From Filosporella fistucella (Eukaryota; Ascomycota; Leotiomycetes; Helotiales): a DNA stretch of 64,000 nucleotides. Positions 23,901 to 35,885 of this stretch are shown in pieces. The stretch's first letter is position 1, and each line of letters opens with the position of its first letter. Location: positions 3,100,001 through 3,164,000 of the forward strand of contig JAQJZZ010000008.1 in assembly GCA_030077755.1 (NCBI GenBank), in the 5' to 3' direction. Position numbers and translations under genes: made by a program. The notes under the pieces are model-generated. The model searched no databases and was not told the DNA's origin. It saw only the letters and a program-made list of their open reading frames with translations.

Positions 23901-24585
23901 CTCTACAGAAAGAAATCAGTAACCTCCCCTTCTTGCTCTATAATCACATACCTTTGTTCCCAGCCTTCACCTCATTTTTCTCTCCCCCACTAACCGCTTC
24001 CTCCTCTTCTCCTTCCAAATCCTCCTCCCGACCAGCAAACAGAATCTCATCCACCTTCCTCATAACGCCCCCTTCCCTTCTCAACACCACCACCCCTCCA
24101 ACATCCCACTTCAAATCCTTCAACCCTCCAACCTTCTCCACCAATCTCTGCAACGGCACAGCACCAAGTCCCTCCTGTCCAACCGTCAAATGCGGCGTAT
24201 ACCCTCTCTCATCACTTCCCTCTCTTACACCCAGACCCCCAACCAAAACCTCTCTCAACGCCAGCAATTCCTCCCTCCCCTCCGTAGCACCCAACCAAAC
24301 AGTAGCATTTCTCTTATGTCTAAATACACCTACTTCTCCCAATTCCACCTCAAATCCTTTAAAGCTCTTTTCTTCAACAGCTCGCTTTAGCATCTCGACT
24401 GCTTCCTCGAGTTTATCGGCTGGAATAAAAGGATAGAGGATATTGATATGTGCGTCCCATTTTCCGAATGCTTTATCGTGGGTCCCTCTTAACTTATCAA
24501 TTTCTGCTGTGAGGTGTGGGGGAGGGAGGATAGCGAGTGCTGTTTGTGTGGATCCCAATGTGAAAGTAGAAGAAGTACCCGCCAT
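20931..24585 (-). CDS. Four-domain RNA-end processing/repair protein: 2H phosphoesterase - EEP - poly(A)-polymerase-like NTase - MJ1316
   Basis: Exons 24585-23952, 23902-22459 and 22398-20931 splice in phase into 1181 residues. Residues 1-170 are a 2H phosphoesterase (2'-5' RNA ligase superfamily) with AHINILYPF (His46) and TPHLTVGQ (His132, Thr134). Residues 250-545 are an endonuclease/exonuclease/phosphatase domain with SFNLMAD, CLQEVN (Glu300), GDFNT (Asp413, Asn415) and SDHFGV (Asp530, His531). Residues about 580-960 are a nucleotidyltransferase with a poly(A)-polymerase-like central region: PLGSYLLSTYFSSSDVD (Gly616-Ser617, Asp628, Asp630). Residues about 1088-1165 are an MJ1316 (DUF504) domain: RIRWDPTL, YLIGYEDRF, FIPMHRIVWVRR, VWDR. 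These families act on RNA ends: cyclic phosphate opening, phosphate or 5'-adduct removal, nucleotide addition and cyclic-end recognition. Reading it as three genes is contradicted by stop-free frames across both exon junctions. The substrate is unknown. Confidence 0.88.
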
Positions 24586-25204
24586 TTTAACTTTTTGGAG
24601 TTGCTTTCCGTACGTAGTTAGGAGAGTCGTGATGTGAAATATATATTTCTGAAGAGAAAAGGGAGAAGAGTTGATGATTGACCAAAATCCTCCGCGAGAT
24701 ATTTATACAACACGATAACAACTGTATATAAAAATAATTTGAACAGAGAGAATCAAAAAGATTGAATTAATTCCCTACATTCAGGAACAGCAGCAGTACT
24801 TTAGTATAATACAATGCGAAATATGGTGACTGTAGCTGCAGCCTACAAGGCGGAGTAAACGAGGCTGAGCGTGCGAGCGGGGACTGACTGATTCATCGCC
24901 GGGACTGAGTCATGATTAAGACATCGTCGCATCAACAATCGAGAAACATCAAAGGCTCAGAACGAAATTATTATGAGTCCGGTGATCACTTGATCGAAAC
25001 GGGAGTTGTAATTGAGAGATACTAGGAATGGCTTCTGAGGCAAATATGTAGGGATGTAAAATGCAGGGATGTCTTCACGTGCTCAGATCAACGACATGGT
25101 ATAGCATGAAAATACAAACCAGCACCCTTAATGCATGGGAATCTATGCAACTAAACTATGTATACAATTCCTCCAGATATATCCCTCTCATCCCAAATAC
25201 ACTT
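24586..25204. other. Intergenic, no recognised gene
   Basis: This 620-bp region holds the promoter of the RNA-end processing gene and the 3' flank of the ATPase gene. It is AT-rich near 24700-24790. No other feature was recognised. Confidence 0.5.
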
Positions 25205-28200
25205 CTACACAACCTGACTATAACCCCCACCCAACCTCCTCTTCCCCCTCGATTTCCAATACTTCCTCCCCTCATCCACCCAGAAAACACTACTAGTCAA
25301 CACCACCAAACCCAATAAATCCCAAAGGCCAAGGGCTTCAGTCTGGAAAACCTCTTGTAGCCAGGGGAAATATATGACTAGGATTTGTCCTCCTAAACTG
25401 AGGGAAACAGCCCAATTGAAAAGTGTGTTGGAGAAAAGTCCTACTTCGCCTCGAAGAACGGATTTAGATTCCGAGCGGCAGTTTAGGGCGTTGAACATGT
25501 CGAACAGGACGAAACAGGTGAATGTCATGGTTGTGTCTCGTTTGGTGACTTCGCCATCGGTAAGCATTTCGTGAGTGTAGACGGCCATGGTACCGCACAT
25601 GATGATAAATGCGGAGGTGAGGACACGGGTGATGAGAGGCCAGGTCAGAACTGGAGCGTTACGTTTACGTGGTGGACGGGTCATCACGTCTGGGTCGACA
25701 GGTTCAACGCCCAGGGATTGTGCTGGTGGTCCGTCCATGATGATGTCTGAGATGTTAGTCTGGATTTGATGGCGGGAAGAAAATACTCACTAATCCATAA
25801 AATCTGCATCGCGTTCAAAGGATTCTTGAATCCCAAACACGTGCAGAAAAATACAAGACTGAGCGCAGCAGCGCTGGTACTCAGTTGGAAAGTAAGGAAA
25901 TTCTGAATATTGTTGAAAATTCCCTTTCCTTCTTCAATCGCATGAAGAATCGTCGAGAAATCATCATCTGTCAATATCATGTCTGCCGCCTCTTTGGCAA
26001 CATCAGTTCCTTGAAGACCCATTGAAATGCCAATATCGGCTTTCTTCAATGCTGGTGCATCGTTTACACCATCTCCTGTCATTGCAACAATATCACCACG
26101 AGCTTGTAATGCTCGGATGATCTTCATCTTATGATCTGGACTTGTTCTAGCGAAGATTGACGTGTTCGCGATTGCCGCTTCCAATTCTTCGTCCGACATT
26201 TCGTCGATCTGGTCGCCTCTTAGAACCGGCTTCACGGCAACAGAGCTTGCTGTATGTTCTCGTGGTGTGGCAATCGTCATGCCGAGTTTGCGACCGATTG
26301 CCAAAGCGGTTGTCTCTGCATCACCCGTGATCATAATAACCTTAACACCTCCTCGCATCAGGCGGCGGATGGATTTCTGGACACCTTGTCTGGGAGGATC
26401 ACTCATTCCGACCAACCCAGCAAACACAAGCCCCTTGTACACATCCTCGCTATGGGATACTAATGGCTCAGCAGTCTTCGTAGTAGGCGTGCCACTTCGG
26501 CTTATTGATGGAGTAAGTGACTTCGCATGCTTCGCGACAGGTCCGCTGGCGAAACCAAGAACTCTAAGACCATCAACCGCGAGTTTTTCAGCGGCATCTA
26601 ACGCCTCCTGTCGCCTTTTGGCATCCAAAACGACCTCTCGCCCATCTTTTGTGAGGTAAGTGTCGCATCTCTTCAATACTCGATCGACTGCACCCTTGAT
26701 ATAAGCGACCTCTCTGGATGCCGAACTCCCATCTGGATTCATGTCACCAACCGTAACACCCATCCATTTCCTCTCGGAGCTGAAAGGCGTCTCTCCAAGT
26801 CGATGTCCCAAACTATCTCGAACATCATGCTCCTTGAATCGGTCCAGAAGATCTAACATGGCGACATCGGTAGGTTGACCAACCCATCTGCTCTGAAGGG
26901 CTCGATTATCTGATCGTGATTCTGTTGATGAAAGCACAGCTATTGAAGATGCCGTCTGTGCATGTGAGTGTAGACGGTTAAGACGGCCATTGTTGGCTAT
27001 GTTTCCAATGCGCAATATCCGTAAAGTCACAGGATCTGGTTTGGCTTCTGCAGCTTCAGCTGATTCTACATCAACTGGCGCTTCAGCATCAAAATACCAC
27101 ATCTTGGTGGTTGTCATGTGATTCATGGTGAGAGTTCCTGAACTTGTTAGCATCGGACGAGAAGACGACTGCAAAAATCAATACCTGTTTTGTCACTACA
27201 CACCACATTAACAGACCCTAACGTCTCAACGCTTGGCATTTTCCGCACAATAGCATTGTGCCTTGCCATGCGATGTACTCCAAGCGCCAATGTTACCGTG
27301 ACAATAATTGGCAAGCCTTCCGGAATTGCAGCTACTGCTAAGGAAATCGAGATGGTAAAAATCTCGAGTAATCCCTTTCCTTGCAGCCATCCAACTAAAG
27401 ATATTATGCCAATAATTACAAATGAAGCCTGGGACAATTGAGATCCAAGTGAATCCATGGAGAGTTGAAGAGGTGTTCTAGGACTTTCAGTCTCCGTGAC
27501 ACTGGCAGCAATTGTGCCAAAATGTGTATTTCCTCCAGTCGCATAAACAATTCCTTGTCCGTGCCCGGATCTCACTAATGTTCCCATGAAGGCAATATTC
27601 GTTGTACTATTCAACCGGGTGTCGGCACCTACAGTTCCACTTCCTGCGGAAGCATAGGAAGGAGATCCTGGAGGCTCCAAGGTACTTGACGTGGATCGTG
27701 GTGGATATAAATTCTTGCTTCTTGCCTCAGCGGTAATTCTTACAGGCTCATTCTCTCCGGTCAAGTTCGATTCGTCTATCGTTAAATCTGAAGCTTTTGT
27801 AACTCTAATGTCTGCCGGTATCCTGTCTCCAGTTGTGAAGAGAACCAAATCCCCAGGTACCAGTTGCGACGCCATAACCTTGCTAGAAGCAGATTCCGCC
27901 TTTGCTTCAGCGTCTTCGGCCGAGGTCGCATCCATTAGACCCTCCCTCTCCGGGGCATCTCCAACCCCTGGTGGCCATGTTGGTGTCCTTGCGCTGACCG
28001 TCCTGGGAATTTCTCCTCGGATGAGATGTGCATGATTTGGTACCAAATGGCTGAGAGCCTCAATTGACTTTTCCGACCGATACTCCTGTATAAATCCCAC
28101 TGATACTACAATTGTCACTGCCACAGCGATACTGATCGCATCGTCCTTATTCCCAACCACGATCGAAGCGCCGGCAGAACAGAGTAAAAGGAGAATTAGG

Positions 28201-28600
28201 GGTTCTTTGAACTGCTTCAAAAATCGAAGCCATAGTGGTTCTGGCTCCTCGTGAGGTAATTCGTTCGGACCTTGGTCATGTAATCGTGAAAGAGCTTCGG
28301 CGGGTGAAAGACCATTTACTAATGAGGTCTGGAGTCGCTCAGCGGCTTCGTTTGGAGAGAGGGAAGCATATTCATCTGCGATTGACTACCTAAATCAGCA
28401 TAATCCTTGGTAACGCAACATATACATACCTTTGCCACAGACGAAGATGATCTGGTATGCCCACTTCTTGACCTTGACCTGTCTCTTGATCGTGGACGTG
28501 AAGGAGGTTCTGAATTTGCGCCTTCAATAGTAGGTAGATTGGATAGTGGCAACAACGAAGCTCCCGGACTCGCAGACCGTGACATACGCGGCCAAGCCAT
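25205..28600 (-). CDS. pmr1: Golgi/secretory-pathway Ca2+/Mn2+-transporting P-type ATPase (Pmr1/SPCA)
   Basis: Exons 28600-28430, 28385-27185, 27137-25791 and 25746-25205 give 1086 residues. The phosphorylation motif DKTGTLT is at residues 455-461, with Asp455 as phosphoacceptor and an intron inside the Gly458 codon. Other landmarks are [24 protein letters not shown] in TM4, [18 protein letters not shown], and [16 protein letters not shown] (Asp911 in TM6), which is diagnostic of the SPCA/Pmr1 branch rather than SERCA or PMCA. Pmr1 pumps Ca2+ and Mn2+ into the Golgi and supports glycosylation and calcium homeostasis. The Arg/Ser-rich N-terminal extension ([18 protein letters not shown]) and an acidic/Ser-rich insert in the actuator domain are longer than in the yeast protein. 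Several C-terminal membrane helices are visible. The start is the first ATG of exon 1. Confidence 0.93.
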
Positions 28601-29669
28601 CTCCTTTCTTCCTCCTCACTCTCTTTGCTGAACGAGCAGCAACTGATGCTGTCGTGATGACTGTCGCTATCACTGAGGCATGCGATGCGAGATGCGAATG
28701 GTTTTGCTGACGGCTGAGGTCGTAGCAGTTCAGCAGTGGGAAGTAGGAAACCAATTCGATGCGAAGATTGAAATGGCGAAATGTTGTTGATATTCCAGGG
28801 TTGTAGGGAATAATGGCAACTCAAGTCATAATTTCCAAACAATTACGTGTCCGCGACGAGTCTCTTTTTGCCGTTTCAAAGCTCCACGAATGACGGAACT
28901 TTGAGCACTGACGAATTTGGCGTTCTTTTTCCCCTGTCGGTGCAGGATTCAGGTTCAGGTCTCGAAGCTTGTCAGTGGGAACGTTGGCACTTTTTGGTAG
29001 GGAGGTGGGAGTGGGAGTTTGGGTGAAAATAAATAGGTAGAAATGAATTATATTTTCTTATATTCACAATTAGAATACTTATCTGTATTTCTATTGCAGT
29101 ATTAATTTGGACATTATTTGAATTTTATTGTCCAGTTTCAATCCAACAGCCACGCCGGATTGGGCCAAACTCCAGCTTTCCAGCGCCGAATCCGAACTGG
29201 GTCTGGCCGTTGAGTTCATCACGTGCAGCACATGCATCTGTTTTCTTGAGAAACTGATACCTATAAATTTAGGCTTCAATCCAAGTTTTAAGGCACCTAA
29301 ATCCTAGCCTCCTCCTTTCCAGCCATCTCCAAATCATCAGCCGCCCGTCAACATCCCCATTCAACTCTCCCCCCCACCAACAGTATTTCGTCGCAAAATA
29401 CCACAACCTCCTAATATTGCGTTGCTTTTCCCTCCTCGCTCCATCATCAATCTGCGACTCGATATAATTCCTCTCTCCTCGAGTCTATCAACGCACCTCG
29501 ATCATTGCGACCAGCTGGTTTTGATTTTCCTCGACGCGACACCATCATAACAACATAACAAACGCGCTCAGTTTACATATTCAATCAACCCCACTGCTCA
29601 TCCACCTCAACCACGTCGCCGTCGGGCGCAAAACCTTTAGCATAGCTTCGCATTGCTCATACATTCGTC
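28601..29669. other. Divergent promoter region
   Basis: This 1.07-kb space lies between the 5' ends of pmr1 (-) and rad21 (+). The last 300 bp before rad21 are CT/CA-rich and look like a long 5' leader. No gene is recognised. Confidence 0.5.
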
Positions 29670-31644
29670 ATGTTTTACTCAGAGACTCTCCTGTCGAAGA
29701 CAGGCCCGCTCGCTCGAGTATGGCTTTCCGCCAACTTGGAGCGCAAACTTTCCAAGAACCACATTTTGCAAGCCAGTGTGAAAGATAGTGTGGAGGCTAT
29801 CGTAACACCCAATCAGGCACCAATGGCTTTGCGGCTCAGTGGCCAACTTTTGCTTGGTGTCGTTAGAATTTACAGTCGAAAAGCCAGGTACTTACTCGAT
29901 GATTGTAATGAGGCACTCATGAAGATTAAAATGGTATGGAAGCAGACTTGATGGCGAGAGGAAATGCTAACATATGTAGGCTTTCCGACTTTCGGGAAAC
30001 AACGATATCCCTGCCGGGCTACACATGCCATCTCGAGATGGTCTTATGCTTCCAGATGTCCTTACTGAGGGCGACAATCTCGAAATGCCTCCTATGCCGG
30101 ACGCATCATTCCTCTTCTCCCAAATGGATGACGATTCACATCTCCGAAAACGAAGGGCTGGTAGCCGTGATATAAATTTGCAAGAAGATTTCACTGGTAG
30201 CCAGTTTTTACAAAACAGCATCGAGAATCAAGACGAAGACCTTGCTTTGGAACCAATCGATGATCTTGATCTAGGATTGGATTTTGGACTTGATCTTGAC
30301 GATTTCAATCCCAAAGCAGCTGACAAGAGTGTCGAATTTGGTCGAGATGCACCATCTGCTCGACCTGCAGAGGAAGATCTTTTGAGCGAATTGGATATTC
30401 AATTGCCTGCAAAGGACAACTTCGACATTCCAGAGCGCGATACATCACTGAATCTTGGGTTTGGAGGAGACGATGATGGAGTCCGTATGGCAGATGATGA
30501 CGATGTAGACATGTTTGGAATGGGTGACCAAGATGTTACTCTTCCAGCTGCGCCACTCATTCGCCCAGAAAGAATTTCAGAATCTCCCCTCTCCGACATT
30601 GATGACACAGTCGCAGCTGAATTAGAGGCCGAACATCAACGCCACTTGAACTCTACACTTTATGAACCGGAGGATGAGACCGAACAATCTATTTTTCGAA
30701 ATCCCGCACACCGTGCAAGACGCCAAAAACTATTGCAACCGGATGCTGTCACCATGCTTTCAAACCACGTAATCAAGGAACAACAACTTTCACATGAGAA
30801 AATCCTTCGGCCTCAATCATTCCTACCTCGTGACCCAGAGCTTCTTGCTCTAATAGAGTTACAACGAAATGGAGGGTTTGTCTCGAATATCATGGGAGAA
30901 GGACGAAGTTTAGGTTGGGCACCTGAACTCCGAGGCATGCTTTCCCTGGATGCAGTTCGTAAAAGTGGCGAGCTCAAACGTAAACGTGACAGTGGAATTG
31001 CTGACATGGAGAGTGGCGATGATCAAGGACCACAGAAATCGCCTCGTCTTGACCTTGGAGAAGAGGAAGATCTTGCTGCCGGACTTGGTAATGCTGGCAT
31101 CGATCAGGCAAATACTACAGTCGGCCCAGACGGCACTATCATGGAGATGCCTGCTGATGATGGATTTGCGATTAACATGGGTGATGATGAGCATGATGCA
31201 AGCGCTGGTCTTGATGCACAATCACCAGCACCAAATTTCGACGAAACCACTGCACCTCTTGTGCACCCGGCGGATAGCGGACCTGTATCTCTCGGTACAA
31301 AACACGCAGTTCATCTTCTACGTGATAGGTTTGGTCCTGAAGCAGCTAATAGCCCGGATAAGCGCAAGAAGGCTAGTGTTCTCTTCCAAGACTTACTACC
31401 TGAAGCAACAACCAGAAAGGCAGATGCAACCAAGATGTTTTTTGAAGTCTTGGTTCTTGCCACAAAAGATGCCGTCAAAGTGGAACAAGCAGAAGGATTA
31501 CTCGGTGGTCCAATACGAGTAAGAGGCAAGAGAGGCCTGTGGGGCGACTGGGCAGAACGGGAAGCCGGTGGTGAAATCGCAGAAGAGGAACCAGGACCTA
31601 GCTCCGGTCTTGAACGCGTTGCTACTGTTTCTGTTGCTGCATAG
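29670..31644 (+). CDS. rad21: Cohesin kleisin subunit Rad21/Scc1
   Basis: Exons 29670-29933 and 29980-31644 give 642 residues. The N-terminal kleisin domain starts at MFYSETLLSKTGPLARVWL and includes RLSGQLLLGVVRIYSRKARYL (about residues 1-105), the Smc3-binding region. The middle is long, acidic and low-complexity (many Asp-rich runs). The C-terminal winged helix is at about 555-625 (SVLFQDLLPEATTRKAD, FFEVLVLATKDAV), which contacts Smc1. Rad21 closes the cohesin ring and is cut by separase at anaphase. Whether this is the mitotic paralog or Rec8 is judged from the strong MFYSE start and canonical C-terminus; mitotic Rad21 is more likely. The short intron (46 nt) has a GCTAAC branch site. 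Confidence 0.93.
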
Positions 31645-32402
31645 ATCTTCTCATCGTTTCTTGTACAAGTATTGTATCGTTGATTTGTTCGGAAAAGAAA
31701 AACGCTGGCTAAGCGTGGCGTTGGTGGTTCGAAGTTGGTTTATATTTCGGTACTTCATGAGATTCGCAGGGTGGAATTATTGGCATGACTTGGGCGTTAC
31801 ATGATATCCTTTTCGTGATGCTTTGGTTGTTTTTTGAGTGGAACAGGGGGTGATGAGACTTTACTACGTAGCTCGTATACAAAGCATTGATTTGTTGTGC
31901 ACTTGTTTTCCCTCTTGCGTGTGAATTTCTCTTGTTGCTCTTTGGAGCTTGTCCGTACAATGCTACCGTTGCCGTGTTGTGTGACATGCCCTGCTATATG
32001 AGTTCCACTGTTGTTTTAACTCGCGATCTCAAATTCAAGGATTTCAGCTTCATAACAAATTATATTCACAATTTCTTTAATTTGCATTACTATATCCACA
32101 ACTCTGCTCACCATTCACGATCGTTCTCCCGCCCCAGCCTCAAAGGATGTAATAATTCACTCTCATCTCCCTTTCACTTCTACGCTTGCAGATACTCCTT
32201 TCTATCCATCATATACTTCATCTCTCCTTTTGCCCCATTTCAAATGAGCAAGATACTCAACTTATTCACAACCTACCTACTCAATTTTCTCGTTCCATGT
32301 ACACGCACCTAGTAATCTATGCAAGGCATACACATCACCTGTTTGACCACATAATCCTTCACCAAAAGATCACCTCTTCAGTCTCGGTTCTAAAGTCTAA
32401 AC
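31645..32402. other. Intergenic, no recognised gene
   Basis: This 760-bp region holds the rad21 3' flank and the promoter of the oxidoreductase gene. AT-rich and CT-rich segments alternate and nothing specific was recognised. Confidence 0.5.
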
Positions 32403-34067
32403 ATGGCCCATCCTTACTTAGATTGCGGTTTCGACTCGTCAACGACATCCGGTTCGAACCTGGATTCAGCTCACACAGCAGACCCTTACGAGAAAGGAAG
32501 AGAGGAACCTAAAGTCGACAATAGAGGGAAAGGGGAAGAGGGTGTATCAGCGATATTACAATATTACACATCATCCACCAAACCCCAGAACCCAACAGAG
32601 ATCATCCTCCCACACCCTCATTCGCCAATCAGCAATCTAACTTTTTCTCCTCATCGTGTAAAGATTCAAAATGCGAGACAGCTGGATTTCTTGGATAGGA
32701 AAATGTTTGATTTGGGCAGAGAGGGCTTTTGTTGGGTTAGGCATCGGTCGCAGGTTGATCTGGGGGAGTTGAGGGGAATGGGTAGAGAAGGGACAGGGAA
32801 CTTGAAGGGGGATGGGAAGGGGAAAGGTAAAAGGGGTGGAATGGAAGAGGTGGTGAGAAAATATATTTTGGAGACGGAGAAGTTGGTTTGGGATTTTTTG
32901 GAGGGCAAGAGGGAGGAAAAGGGGAGGATGAGATTGGTTAAGGCTTGGGATTGGCAGGTAGGTGATTTTCTCTATTCTTCGTTCGTTTTTTTCACATCCG
33001 GGAGCAGAGGTATTATTCGACTTCCTTGACTGATTTAGAGAGTAGATCAGATCTTCAGGTTCCCCTCCCCCTACAACGAAAAATCAACCACTTACTCGCT
33101 CCGCGTCAGCATCAGCTGAGAATAGTATCCAAGATGACAATTCGGATACTCTAAAATCCGAAGTCAGTTCTCATACCAAGGAACGAGTGCAAATGAAAGG
33201 CAACGAGAGATATAGAATAGGGAAACCGAGTAAATATCCTCATATTGGTATGCAGTGTTTTCTTTTCTCTTCCAAAATACAACGCGTTTCGTGGAGGAAG
33301 GATGTTTATCCTAACCGATACAAGTAGATCAATCACCAGCTGGCGCCATCCGTAGAGCGCATCATCATCTGGGCTCGTTGGCTCCAGAGCTTCTGAAAGG
33401 ACGATTTAGGATTATAAAGTACTATCCTTCTTTCCCCTTTCCTTCTTTCCCCTTTCCTTCTTTCCCCTTTCCTTCTTTCCCCTTTCCTTCTTTCCCCTTT
33501 CCTTCTTTCCCCTTTCCTTCTTTCCCCTCTCTATTTCTCCTCCCTTTCCACCAAAGATCAACACTAACATCCCCAATGCCTATAGTATCTGGCGTCCCCT
33601 CTCACCTATCTATTCTCATCCCCTCGCTCTCTGTGAATCTCGTTCTATATCTCCTTCCTCCCTTATTCCAAAAACAAGGATAAAACTTGATGGAAAATGG
33701 GAAATAAATGGGTTTGTTGGTGAGAGTTTGGTTGTGAGATGGGAGAAGGAGCATAGATGGTGGTTTTTGGAGAAACAGAGCGTTGATGAGGTTACGGTGG
33801 TGGGGATTTGGGATAGTGAGGGGGACACTCGTAGGTTGATGTTTGTTATTTTGATTATGGGGTGGTGGGAGGCTGGAAGTCTAGAAATGAGACTAATTAT
33901 ATGATATAGGCTGTGTTCATACTGGTTTTGAACCTGAGATTCAGGTTGGCGATGAGCGAGGGGAGGGTGAGGAAAACATTAGAGAGAGTATTGAGGTTAG
34001 GGTTATGGTTTGCTATTGGCCGGATGAGGAAAGTTGGAATGGGGAAGCGAGGGTGAAGGAATGCTGA
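32403..34067 (+). CDS. CmcJ/NvfI-family oxidoreductase (asaB/GA4-desaturase-like hydroxylase)
   Basis: Five exons (32403-32957, 33046-33247, 33328-33418, 33586-33830, 33910-34067) give 416 residues in phase. Family landmarks are SAILQYY near the N-terminus, VKIQNARQLDF, EGFCWVRHRSQVD, VVRKYILETEKLV, AWDWQIRSSG, the hallmark HIDQSPAGAIRRAHHHL (His251, Asp253), LLKGRFRIINIWRPL, the PLALCESRS block and a final CVHTGFEP...ESIEVRVMV. The family includes the cephamycin CmcJ and fungal secondary-metabolite oxygenases, and is thought to use non-haem iron; the HxD pair fits that. Glu/Gly/Lys-rich inserts in exon 1 lengthen it. Intron 3 (167 nt) is filled by a 15-bp tandem repeat. No biosynthetic cluster surrounds the gene, so the substrate cannot be inferred. 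Confidence 0.82.
33426..33528 (+). repeat. 15-bp polypyrimidine minisatellite within intron 3
   Basis: The unit CCTTCTTTCCCCTTT is repeated head to tail about 7 times: six perfect copies, then one that breaks down in its last two bases. The transcribed strand product is purely pyrimidine across the repeat. It starts a few bases after the donor and ends about 55 bases before the acceptor. Confidence 0.9.
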
Positions 34068-34907
34068 GGGATGAAAGGAAATGGGGTTTGGAAATATGGA
34101 TGGAAGAAGGTTTTCTTGGGAGCACTAGAAGCAGAGACATCCTGCTGGAATTTCGGGAGCATAATTGACTGATTAAGATTTTTCTCGGCTACAGTGAATA
34201 TGAAGGACAGAAATTGAGCATACAGGATGGAAATCATCTTTCAAGGATTGAATTAGCATGGATATATATTGTCTGATTAAGAGTATCTGATATCTGAAGA
34301 ACATGATAATTATCTGTTGGTTTGCTTCTAGAGGATAGGAAAGATGTGGCAAAAGGTTATCGTGTTATCTGGCCCAGACAGAACGATGAAACACCAAAAG
34401 CTATATCAGACACTCAAATCTATGAGATCCATATACGGTAATAATTTTAAGAATTCTGTATCGTAGCTACTACTTGTCTCATGCCTCTGTTTCTGAAGAA
34501 CTGTGTATTTGATGTTGCCTGGCAGGAAAATATTGAGTCAAAAGTCTAACAGACATCTTGCTCTTCGAATGGAAGGCTCTCACTATAGTTCTAAAGCATG
34601 AGTCCAAAGTGGAGCGGATGAATGACCATTGTAGTCCACACTATGCACAGAGAACTCGAGCTACACTTTGCCAGAAAGAAGCTGTATTCACTTGAAAACG
34701 TGACATGATTATAGCGCCTAAGGGCGGTCAAAATCGCCCCCTTCAAGTCTTATCGCTCCTCTTAATAGATAACAGAATTACCTCTTAGATCAAACAATCA
34801 AATCAACTTCTTTTCGATCGATCTTGTTATTACTCTATCCCTTCACAGATCAACAAACCACACACTACAAACACCACACTCCCGTCTCTATTCAAATCAC
34901 AGCCAAG
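34068..34907. other. Intergenic, no recognised gene
   Basis: This 840-bp region holds the 3' flank of the oxidoreductase and the promoter of the cysteine-rich protein gene. A short GGGCG/CGCCC inverted repeat lies near 34724-34741. Nothing else is supported. Confidence 0.5.
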
Positions 34908-35885
34908 ATGCTTCTCTTCAACCGTCCCTTCAAACTCATAATCGTTATCCTATGGCTTGTCGCTTCCATCTGGGTAGGCGTCTATGTCAATAGACTCATT
35001 AACCAGCAACAGCTGATGCGTATTCAGACACGCTCTACCGTTGCGCATGCTGTGCGTCTTGATCTTGCTGCCGTTGCTGCAAAGGATCCAGCGCATGTTA
35101 TGGATGGTTATAAGATCGGCAAGATGGGATTTAATGGTACGGTTGAGGGACATGAGATTCGGTTTCAGGGCAGTATCCAGGTGAGTTCGAGCTGGGATTC
35201 AAAAATGGGTGATGGGAGTTTTGGGAGTTGGAAGGGATTCATAAGAATTGGTAAGATTGGAACGGGGCTGATGGGATATAGGAGATCATTGAGTATACAG
35301 ACAAGATGTACCCAGGTGTAAAGGCCGCTTTTGAGTCTGAGGTCGCAAAGATGGCTAGGGATGAGGACTCTATCAGCTCACTTAACTCTCGAGAGATGGT
35401 GTGTCCTCCCACAAATAAAAGCGTTTCTGCTCATCTCGCTGACTGCATATAATAGAAGAACTACTACTGCTGGCCCGTCCCAAGCCAAGGATGGGAGTAC
35501 AGTAATCCAGATACAATTCAGTCAGGTATCCGATACCTCAGGAGAATTGGTAATCCAAGAGGAACCGCTGTCTGCAACGTTGGTGAGAGAAGCTGTGTTC
35601 GCGTCAGCTGCTCTTATAATGATGCTATCTATGTTTGCAACGATGTATGTACTTCTTTTTCCCCTTTGTACCTTCTAGTTCTCATTGTAGATGGAGGTTA
35701 ACGACCAGACACAGAACCCATGGACCATTTACCCACCTTGCACACAAATCGCAGACTATGCCGAGTTCTCCATCACGCATTGCACTTTCATTGTCGATGA
35801 TGGTCGTCATCGCTTTGCTAAGACTGGTGGACAGTTCTTTGATAAGGCGGGGTTCAACACTATTGTCAGACATGATAGTTGCTAG
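34908..35885 (+). CDS. Small cysteine-rich secreted protein, tandem copy 1
   Basis: Exons 34908-35180, 35282-35398, 35456-35644 and 35691-35885 give 257 residues. An N-terminal hydrophobic segment (LIIVILWLVASIWVGVYV) acts as signal peptide or anchor. The C-terminal half has eight cysteines in a regular pattern: NYYCWPVPSQGW, AVCNVGERSCVRVSCSYN, AIYVCND, PPCTQIADYAEF, THC and RHDSC, suggesting four disulfides. A GGQFFDKAGFNTIVR block precedes the last Cys. The layout is that of fungal secreted cysteine-rich proteins often considered effector candidates, but no named family is recognised and no role is claimed. A degraded paralog follows at 36594-37450. Confidence 0.7.

Noticed and set aside
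20931..23951. Treating the 20931-22436, 22455-23825 and 23944-24585 frames as three separate genes
   Set aside because: Both gaps are short canonical introns, and the reading frame is open upstream of each apparent internal Met, so a single gene explains the data better.
32446..32460. B-box-like GGTTCGAACCT suggesting a tRNA gene
   Set aside because: It lies inside the coding sequence of the CmcJ/NvfI-type gene (exon 1) with no A box or cloverleaf partner arms.
33426..33528. CRISPR-like array
   Set aside because: The units are directly adjacent with no spacers and the sequence is pure pyrimidine: a minisatellite in a eukaryotic intron.
33378..33683. Open frame with repeated SFPFP as a separate small gene
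   Set aside because: It is the 15-bp intronic repeat read through; the flanking exon match to the CmcJ/NvfI family requires removal of this stretch.
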